Shown: positions 1 to 4,123 of the stretch, piece by piece | Layout of the letters: each line of letters starts with the position of its first letter | How positions within the stretch are numbered: position 1 is the first letter of the stretch | Source: DASWJZ01 sp964487455 | Lineage (GTDB): Bacteria; Pseudomonadota; Alphaproteobacteria; Rhizobiales; Afifellaceae | Reading direction: 5' to 3' | Length of the DNA stretch: 9,712 nt | Assembly (NCBI GenBank): GCA_964487455.1 | Contig: CAZARE010000421.1 | Coordinates: 1-9,712, forward strand | The notes under the pieces: model-generated | The model's input: only the letters and a program-made list of their open reading frames with translations | Told to the model about the DNA's origin: nothing | The model's database searches: none | Program-made: the position numbers and the translations under genes

Positions 1-95
1 AGCACCTCGGCGGTCTCGATGAGCGTGCATGCCGCGCGCGAGAGGCCGGCAACGCCGTCCTCGCCGATGCCGACGATGGAGAGCCAAGGCTTCAT
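1..95 (-). CDS. cobL: Precorrin-6Y C5,15-methyltransferase (decarboxylating), N-terminal fragment
   Basis: Only the first 31 codons lie in the window; the rest is beyond position 1. The visible N-terminus reads MKPWLSIVGIGEDGVAGLSR, the glycine-rich first strand and loop of the CbiE-like methyltransferase domain of CobL, which binds S-adenosylmethionine. In the aerobic cobalamin pathway CobL methylates C5 and C15 of precorrin-6Y and removes the acetate side chain, giving precorrin-8X, the substrate of the gene just upstream. The ATG (93-95) overlaps the cobH stop codon in an ATGA arrangement, a strong sign of translational coupling in one operon. The fragment is too short to check the C-terminal CbiT-like decarboxylase domain, so a stand-alone CbiE cannot be excluded, but the context with cobH favours full-length CobL. 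Confidence 0.85.
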   Translation of the reverse strand, partial: MKPWLSIVGIGEDGVAGLSRAACTLIETAEV

Positions 96-715
96 GCCGC
101 GCCGAGGATGAGCGCGTTGAGCGCCGCCGCGGCGATGGCGCTGCCTCCGCGCCGGCCGTGCAACGTCATGAAGGGGAGTCCCAGGTCGTTCGCGGAGAGC
201 GCCGCCTTCGCCTCGGCGGCGCCCACGAAGCCGACAGGGAACCCAAGCACCAGCGCGGGGCGCGCCACTCCTTCCGTGGCAAGCTCCAGCACGCGGAAGA
301 GCGCAGTAGGCGCGTTGCCGATCACCACGATGGCGCCCGCGTGGTGGCGGACGAGCAGCTCCATGCCGGCCGCGGAGCGGGTCTGCCCGGTGCGCCCGGC
401 AAGGTCCGCCGCTTCCAGCTGATCGGTCGCCGCGAGGACCGGATGCGCGGGGGCAAGGCGACCCGTCATGATGCCGGCGGCCACCATGCGCACGTCGCAA
501 AGGATCGGCTGGCTCGTGGCGAGCGCGCCGCGCCCGACAGCGACAACGCCTTCGGAAAAGGCGAGGTCTGCAACGATGTCCGGCATGCCGCAGGCGTGGA
601 CGATGCGCGCCGCTACGGCGGCGACGTCGGGCGGCAGCGCCGACAGGTCTGTTTCCGCCGCGATGATCTCGAAGGAGCGGCGGGTGATCGCCGTCGGGTC
701 GCGGAGGTAGTCCAA
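92..715 (-). CDS. cobH: Precorrin-8X methylmutase CobH (CbiC family)
   Basis: The 207-residue protein has the usual length of CobH/CbiC. This enzyme moves a methyl group from C11 to C12 of precorrin-8X, making hydrogenobyrinic acid in the aerobic B12 pathway. The N-terminus has the family form DYLRDPTAI..RSFEII, followed by RIVHACGMPDI, where His40 corresponds to the family's catalytic histidine. Other family blocks are SQPILCDVRMVAAGI, the VIGNAPTALF segment near residue 152, and a C-terminal TLHGRRGGSAIAAAALNAL block. The start is TTG (713-715): it is the only codon in frame that gives the conserved N-terminus, because the preceding frame soon meets the cbiX stop. Four bases separate it from the cbiX stop, and its own stop overlaps the cobL start, so it should be translated by coupling within the operon. 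Confidence 0.93.
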   Translation of the reverse strand: MDYLRDPTAITRRSFEIIAAETDLSALPPDVAAVAARIVHACGMPDIVADLAFSEGVVAVGRGALATSQPILCDVRMVAAGIMTGRLAPAHPVLAATDQLEAADLAGRTGQTRSAAGMELLVRHHAGAIVVIGNAPTALFRVLELATEGVARPALVLGFPVGFVGAAEAKAALSANDLGLPFMTLHGRRGGSAIAAAALNALILGAA

Positions 716-719
716 GGCA

Positions 720-1808
720 CTAGCCCCGCTTCAGCGAGCGCGGACCGAGCGGGTGGCCCGCATGGGGATAGGGGTGATGGTGGGAATGGGAGTGGGAATG
801 GTGAGGATGCGCGCGTTCCCCTCCCCCTTGTGGGGAGGGGTCTTCGATCGTGGAGCGTGACCCAGACGGCCCCTCCCCCAGCCGCTTCGCGGCGACACCC
901 TCCCCACGAGGGGGAGGGGGTGTGGCGTCCCCCGCGCCAATCCCTTCCACGTGATGGTGGTGGCTTTCCTGCGGCAAGCCGATCTCCCCCTCAAAGCCGA
1001 GGATCTGCTCGCGGTATTTGCACATCTGGCAGTTCATCAGGTTTCGCCCCTCCAGTATCTCGCGCACCCGCTCGACGAAGGTCTCGAGCACCAGCGGGTG
1101 GTCGTTCAGGTAGGGCGTCTTGAGGAACTCGATGTCGGGATGGCGCACGGCCACGGCGTCGGTCGCCGCGTAGATGCGATCAACCAGGATGCCGGTGAAC
1201 AGGAAGTAGGGGAAGACGACGATGCGAGAAAAGCCGAGGCGCGCCGCTTTTTCCAGCGCCGGCTCCACCAGCGGAAACGTGACGCCGGAATAGGCAGTCT
1301 CGGCCCAGCCGAAGCCGAAGCCCTCCCACAGCATGCGCGTCACTTTCGCCACGTTGGAATTGGCGTCCGGGTCCGACGCGCCGCGCCCGACGACGACGAG
1401 CAGCGTGTCGTGAAGCGGCACGCCGTTGGCGCTCGTCGCGAGCGTCTCCTCGATGCGTGCGCCCGCCGCGCGGATCATGCGAGGGTCCAGGCCGAGCTCG
1501 CGGCCGTACTCGATCGTCAGGCCTTCGCGCGCGGCCTGGTAGGTGTTGAGGACCGAAGGGATGTCGTTCTTGGCGTGGCCGGCGGCGAACAGCATGCCGG
1601 GAACGGCGAGGATGTGGCGCGCGCCCTTCTCGACCAGCCGGTCGAGGCCCTCGCGGATGACCGGCCGCGCGAACTCCAGGTAGCCGTGCTCGAGCGGCCA
1701 GCCGTCAAAGCGGCCCGCAAGCTTCTCCGCCAGCACGGCGAATTCCCTGATGGCGTCGGGATCGCGGCTGCCGTGGCCGCAGACCATGACGCCTATTCGG
1801 TCAGCCAT
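720..1808 (-). CDS. cbiX: Sirohydrochlorin cobaltochelatase CbiX with Fe-S motif and His-rich tail, interrupted by an in-frame repeat
   Basis: This 362-residue cytoplasmic chelatase inserts cobalt into a tetrapyrrole precursor. Two CbiX-type halves are visible. The first (about 1-125) has GHGSRD with His12 and FAAGHAKNDIP with His78, the two metal/active-site histidines of the family. In the second half (about 135-255) the equivalent positions are not histidine (GRGASD, FTGILVDRI), so activity probably sits in the first half. Next comes MNCQMC (258-263), the MxCxxC motif linked to a 4Fe-4S cluster in long CbiX proteins, then a HHHH patch (283-286) and a terminal His-rich tail. Residues about 296-332 are Pro/Gly/Glu-rich and encoded by a palindromic DNA repeat. 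The ATG at 1808 is preferred over an in-frame TTG at 1850, because it begins directly before the conserved strand. It overlaps the upstream small gene by 8 bp. Confidence 0.93.
   Translation of the reverse strand: MADRIGVMVCGHGSRDPDAIREFAVLAEKLAGRFDGWPLEHGYLEFARPVIREGLDRLVEKGARHILAVPGMLFAAGHAKNDIPSVLNTYQAAREGLTIEYGRELGLDPRMIRAAGARIEETLATSANGVPLHDTLLVVVGRGASDPDANSNVAKVTRMLWEGFGFGWAETAYSGVTFPLVEPALEKAARLGFSRIVVFPYFLFTGILVDRIYAATDAVAVRHPDIEFLKTPYLNDHPLVLETFVERVREILEGRNLMNCQMCKYREQILGFEGEIGLPQESHHHHVEGIGAGDATPPPPRGEGVAAKRLGEGPSGSRSTIEDPSPQGGGERAHPHHSHSHSHHHPYPHAGHPLGPRSLKRG
816..923. repeat. GC-rich palindromic repeat inserted in frame within cbiX
   Basis: This stretch of about 108 bp (36 codons) has a perfect 9-bp hairpin at its left end (CCCCTCCCC at 818-826 against GGGGAGGGG at 832-840). 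A second hairpin lies at its right end (CCCTCCCC at 898-905 against GGGGAGGG at 911-918). A small central palindrome, GCCGC-TTC-GCGGC, lies between them. The two outer hairpins are near copies, so the whole unit is roughly an inverted duplicate. It resembles dispersed intergenic repeats of Hyphomicrobiales genomes; that recognition is from memory. It keeps the cbiX reading frame open and encodes an insert containing TPPPPRGEG and EDPSPQGGGE, splitting the His-rich tail into HHHH and a distal His/Ser run. Confidence 0.8.
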
Positions 1809-1995
1809 GCGCGAGCCTGCGCCGCCGCCGGCGCATGAGCGCGCGGGCAACGCCCGCTACGACGATCGTGCCGGCGAGGATCGTGGCGCCGAGCGCAACG
1901 TAGTGATTGTGCCCTGCCGCCTCGCCGACGTGGCCGGGATGGGCAAGCGCCGGTGCGGCGAAAGCGACAAGGGGGAGCAGGAGAAGTCGGTTCAT
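1801..1995 (-). CDS. Small secreted/membrane-anchored His-rich protein at the head of the cobalamin operon
   Basis: The 64-residue protein begins MNRLLLLPLVAFAAPALA, a clear signal peptide with an AxA-type cleavage site before His19. The mature start would be HPGHVGEAAGHNHY, with four histidines (19, 22, 29, 31). A hydrophobic segment follows (about 33-51), then a strongly basic end (RALMRRRRRR). The predicted topology is an outside N-terminus with metal-ligand-like histidines, one membrane span, and a basic inside tail. Small HPGH...GHxH proteins are, from memory, found beside cobalamin genes in alphaproteobacteria (perhaps Pfam DUF6732; unverified). A role in cobalt handling is inference. 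The ATG at 1995 is chosen over TTG at 2004, which lies too close to the GGAGG (2006-2010). That SD sits 10 nt from the ATG and inside a hairpin. The stop overlaps the cbiX start. Confidence 0.82.
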   Translation of the reverse strand: MNRLLLLPLVAFAAPALAHPGHVGEAAGHNHYVALGATILAGTIVVAGVARALMRRRRRRLAHG

Positions 1996-2000
1996 GCGGG

Positions 2001-2031
2001 CCAAGCCTCCGTTGGGATGCGAGAGGCTTGG
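2001..2031 (-). promoter_or_regulatory. Hairpin masking the Shine-Dalgarno of the small His-rich gene
   Basis: In the minus-strand transcript, CCAAGCCTC (2031-2023) pairs perfectly with GAGGCTTGG (2009-2001) around a 13-nt loop. The only good ribosome-binding sequence before the ATG at 1995, GGAGG (2010-2006), lies at the loop edge and in the 3' arm. When the stem forms, the site would be hidden. This geometry is typical of translational control platforms, including those of B12 riboswitches, but no aptamer was identified here. Function is inferred from the pairing only. Confidence 0.65.
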
Positions 2032-2142
2032 CCGGCGCTCTCATAGCGCGCGGCTCCGAGGCGGCCCCGGCCTTGACCCCCGAATTGGGTCGGTCGCACC
2101 GGGATCGTTTCAGCCCCTCTTGGGACAACCATCCGAGGCGAA

Positions 2143-2171
2143 GCTGTAGTCGGGGCGGCTGTCGCGGTCAA
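2143..2171 (-). promoter_or_regulatory. Candidate promoter for the cobalamin operon
   Basis: On the minus strand TTGACC (2171-2166) is followed after exactly 17 bp by TACAGC (2148-2143). The -35 is good and the -10 is poor, which is tolerable in high-GC alphaproteobacteria. Transcription would start near 2136 and give a leader of about 140 nt containing the hairpins at 2075-2091 and 2001-2031. Other start sites are possible. Confidence 0.3.
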
Positions 2172-2206
2172 CGCGGAGGGCGCCCTCATTCCCCCGGGAC
2201 GCGAAC

Positions 2207-2220
2207 TTAACAATTGATGA
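2207..2220 (+). promoter_or_regulatory. Motif TTAACAATTGATGA, first of two near-identical copies flanking the regulator gene
   Basis: This 14-mer matches 12 of 14 positions of TTGACAATTGATTA at 3187-3200. One copy precedes the regulator gene and the other lies between the tRNA-like gene and the zinc permease gene. The centre CAATTG is palindromic, but the flanks are not a good FNR or CRP box. It may be an operator for the regulator, or chance in AT-rich promoter DNA. Confidence 0.25.
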
Positions 2221-2292
2221 CGCCAGCCCTTCTCTCTTACCTTACTTCTTCGTCGGCAAATCGAAATCCGTGTGCCTTGAGCAAAAGAGCCG

Positions 2293-3042
2293 ATGCCCGA
2301 TCCAAACAGAGTTTCCCCCGAGCGCCGCCGGCTGCTCATGAAAATGGATGGCATCGTCGATCTTTCACCCGAGGACAGACGGGCTCTCATCGCTCTGCCG
2401 CTCCGGGTTGCTGAGTTTCCGGCGGACGCCGACATCATCCGCGAGCGGGACCGCGCGGAGGAATGCTGCCTCGTCGTGAGCGGCTTCGCCTGCGGCTACA
2501 AGATCATCTCGAACGGCAAGCGGCAGATCCTGTCGTTTTACACGCCGGGCGACATTCCCGATCTGCAGAGCCTCTATCTGCGGGTGATGGATCACAGCAT
2601 CGGAACGCTTGCCCCGACCAGGGTGGCGTTCATGCCACATCAACAACTCATCGGGCTCACGCGCCGCTTTCCCATGATCGCGGCGGCGTTGTGGCGCGAC
2701 TCCCTGATCGAAGCGGCCATCTTCCGCGAATGGATCGTGCGGCTCGGCCGCAGGAGCGCCTACCAGCGGATCGCCCATCTCATCTGCGAGATGACGATGC
2801 GGTTCAGAGCGGCCGGGCTGGCGGACGACTACAACTACACGCTTCCGGTCACCCAAGCGGAACTCGCCGACGCCGTCGGGCTTTCCATGATCCACGTCAA
2901 CCGCACCCTCCGAGACATGCGCAAGGACGGCCTTATCACCTTCCAGCGGTCGACGATCACGGCGCTCGATTGGGAAGGGCTGAAGCAAGTCGCGGATTTC
3001 GACCCGATCTACCTGCACCAGCGCCGCCTCGATCTGTCGTGA
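2293..3042 (+). CDS. Crp/Fnr-family transcriptional regulator
   Basis: The 249-residue protein has the two-domain Crp/Fnr layout: a beta-roll effector domain (about 25-120), a long dimerisation helix (about 128-170), and a winged helix-turn-helix (about 183-225). The DNA-binding part contains PVTQAELADAVGLSMIHVNR and then TLRDMRKDGLI. The N-terminal four-cysteine Fe-S cluster of FNR is absent; the only cysteines are at 58, 59, 67 and 165. The segment after PGDIPD lacks the Arg-Ser/Thr-Ala cassette that holds cAMP phosphate, so this is probably not a cAMP receptor and the signal is unknown. The ATG at 2293 has only a weak purine-rich SD. Divergence from the cobalamin operon makes it a candidate regulator of that operon, but this is inference; such regulators are numerous in Hyphomicrobiales and many act elsewhere. 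Confidence 0.9.
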   Translation: MPDPNRVSPERRRLLMKMDGIVDLSPEDRRALIALPLRVAEFPADADIIRERDRAEECCLVVSGFACGYKIISNGKRQILSFYTPGDIPDLQSLYLRVMDHSIGTLAPTRVAFMPHQQLIGLTRRFPMIAAALWRDSLIEAAIFREWIVRLGRRSAYQRIAHLICEMTMRFRAAGLADDYNYTLPVTQAELADAVGLSMIHVNRTLRDMRKDGLITFQRSTITALDWEGLKQVADFDPIYLHQRRLDLS

Positions 3043-3071
3043 AGGTCTAAGGTTGCACGTTCCGAGCGGTG

Positions 3072-3149
3072 TGGAGGCCCGGGCCTGGAGTCGAACCAGG
3101 CCTAAGCGGTGTTGCACCACCGACGGGTAAGCCGCTCCCCCACCGGGCC
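3072..3149 (-). tRNA. Atypical tRNA-Cys-like gene (anticodon GCA if functional), possibly a pseudo-tRNA
   Basis: The minus strand shows a tRNA-like cloverleaf: acceptor GGCCCGG pairing with CCGGGCC, T at position 8, and a D-loop with A14, GG and A21. The T-arm has loop TTCGACT, and an encoded TCCA end has discriminator T, the base typical of tRNA-Cys. The anticodon arm CGGTG/CACCG closes on GTGCAA, which contains T-GCA-A, matching a Cys anticodon. Departures from a normal tRNA are clear: the perfect anticodon stem leaves a 6-nt loop (or a 4-bp stem with 8 nt). The T-arm pairs over 6 bp (GCCTGG/CCAGGC), so the acceptor-T stack is 13 bp. The D-stem has only three good pairs. It is convergent with the regulator gene. 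Another tRNA-Cys elsewhere in the genome is expected. Confidence 0.65.
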
Positions 3150-3186
3150 GAGGCGCACATTAGCGATCACGCGGACGTGAGCACGT

Positions 3187-3200
3187 TTGACAATTGATTA
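3187..3200 (+). promoter_or_regulatory. Motif TTGACAATTGATTA, second copy; includes a -35-like TTGACA
   Basis: TTGACA at 3187-3192 is a perfect -35 hexamer on the plus strand, but no good -10 follows at 16-18 bp, so a zinc-permease promoter is not proven. The 14-mer is nearly identical to the one at 2207-2220. Just downstream, ACCTT-AAC-AAGGT (3201-3213) is a small inverted repeat. It could be an operator, but it does not look like a known Zur box. Confidence 0.25.
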
Positions 3201-3299
3201 ACCTTAACAAGGTGTTAGCGCTGGAAATCAACGCCGGCACGACAGCGCAGCGGCCTCGCCCGCGGATTGCGCCGCGCTCCATCCGGGCTACAAGGAGGC

Positions 3300-4097
3300 G
3301 TGCCCGACGACTTCCTCATCCGTGCCTTTCTTGCGGGCGCAGCAGTGGCGCTGGCGGCCGGACCGCTCGGTTGCCTCGTCGTGTGGCGGCGCATGTCCTA
3401 TTTCGGCGATACCATCGCGCATGGGGCTCTTCCCGGCGTCGCGCTCGGCATTGCGCTCGGCTTCAATCCGAGTCTCGGCGTGCTCGGCGTCGCCGCATTG
3501 GTGGCGCTCTCGGTGCTCCTTCTCCGCCGCGGCCGGCGACTCCCCAACGACGCCATCCTCGGCATGCTGTCGCATTCGGCGCTCGCCATCGGGCTGATCG
3601 GCCTCGCCTTCATGAGCACGGTGCGCGTCGACCTCACCGCACTTCTTTTCGGCGACATCCTCGCCGTGTCCTGGCGGGAGGTGTGGTGGACGGTCGGCGG
3701 CGCGGCCGCGGTGCTGGCACTGCTGGCGGTGGCGTGGCGGCCTTTGGTGGCGGCGACGGTCGACGAGGATCTGGCGCGCGCCGAAGGCGTGCCGGTTGCC
3801 GCGCTTTCCGTCTTCTTCATGCTCCTGGTCGCCGGCGTGGTCGCGCTCGCGTTGAAGCTGGTGGGGGTGCTTCTCGTCACCGCGCTGATGATCATCCCCG
3901 CCGTGACGGCAAGGCGACTCGTGCGCTCGCCCGAGATGATGGCGGTCGCGGCGCCGCTCTTCGGGCTGGCCTCCGTGGCGATCGGTTTGACCCTCTCCGC
4001 GACGATCGACACGCCGTCGGGCCCGAGCATCGTGGTCGCGGCGTTCGCGCTGTTCCTCGCGGTGACGCTGATGGCGGGGCTGAGGCGAGAGGCCTAG
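3300..4097 (+). CDS. znuB: Zinc ABC transporter permease (ZnuB-like, ABC-3 family)
   Basis: The 265-residue integral membrane protein contains the ABC-3 hallmarks: GPLGCLVVWRRMSYFGDTIA with HGALPGVALG near the N-terminus, NDAILGMLSHSALAIGLIG, the TALLFGDIL block, and ALMIIPAVTARRLVRSP near residue 200. About seven or eight hydrophobic segments are visible. ZnuB forms the inner-membrane channel that, with ZnuC (ATPase) and ZnuA (periplasmic binding protein), imports zinc; related manganese permeases cannot be fully excluded. GTG at 3300 gives the conserved start MPDDFLIRAFLAG. A strong AAGGAGG (3292-3298) lies only 1 nt before it, which is unusually close. TTG at 3267 has no SD and would put this SD inside the gene. 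No znuA, znuC or zur is adjacent, so the partners must be elsewhere. Confidence 0.88.
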   Translation: MPDDFLIRAFLAGAAVALAAGPLGCLVVWRRMSYFGDTIAHGALPGVALGIALGFNPSLGVLGVAALVALSVLLLRRGRRLPNDAILGMLSHSALAIGLIGLAFMSTVRVDLTALLFGDILAVSWREVWWTVGGAAAVLALLAVAWRPLVAATVDEDLARAEGVPVAALSVFFMLLVAGVVALALKLVGVLLVTALMIIPAVTARRLVRSPEMMAVAAPLFGLASVAIGLTLSATIDTPSGPSIVVAAFALFLAVTLMAGLRREA

Positions 4098-4098
4098 G

Positions 4099-4123
4099 CC
4101 GGCGCTTTCCGCACGGTTTTTTT
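4099..4123 (+). terminator. Intrinsic terminator of the zinc permease gene
   Basis: CCGGCG (4099-4104) pairs with CGC-A-CGG (4110-4116) with a single bulged A around the loop CTTTC. Seven T residues (4117-4123) follow at once. It starts 2 bp after the permease stop and touches the end of the convergent cyclic-di-GMP gene. Confidence 0.75.

Larger units (their letters stand above)
1996..2292. other. Divergent intergenic region between the cobalamin operon and the Crp-like regulator
   Basis: No convincing gene is seen in these 297 bp. Read on the minus strand it is a GC-rich leader with successive hairpins: GACCC/GGGTC at 2075-2091, a GGCC-rich palindrome around 2061-2073, and the SD-containing hairpin at 2001-2031. 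Read on the plus strand it supplies the upstream region of the regulator, and carries the motif TTAACAATTGATGA at 2207-2220, about 72 bp before the start codon. I looked for the conserved cobalamin-riboswitch core and the B12 box and found only partial resemblance (GGGAATGAGGG and CCCCGACTACAG), not enough to call. Confidence 0.6.

Noticed and set aside
29..1123. Long plus-strand open frame opposite cobH and cbiX
   Set aside because: Low-complexity Arg/Gly/Ala-rich translation without family features, antisense to two well-supported genes. Long antisense frames are expected at this GC content.
1809..1850. TTG-initiated N-terminal extension of CbiX
   Set aside because: The extra residues lie inside the upstream gene's basic tail region and precede the conserved first strand; the ATG at 1808 fits the family.
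2032..2210. Possible cobalamin riboswitch upstream of the cob operon (minus strand)
   Set aside because: Fragments such as GGGAATGAGGG and CCCCGACTACAG recall the core, but the B12 box and the conserved GGTG..A..CC loop are not in the right places. A covariance search would decide.
3201..3299. Remnant of znuC ahead of the zinc permease
   Set aside because: All three plus frames were read; none shows ATPase C-terminal features, and stops interrupt two of the frames early in the stretch.
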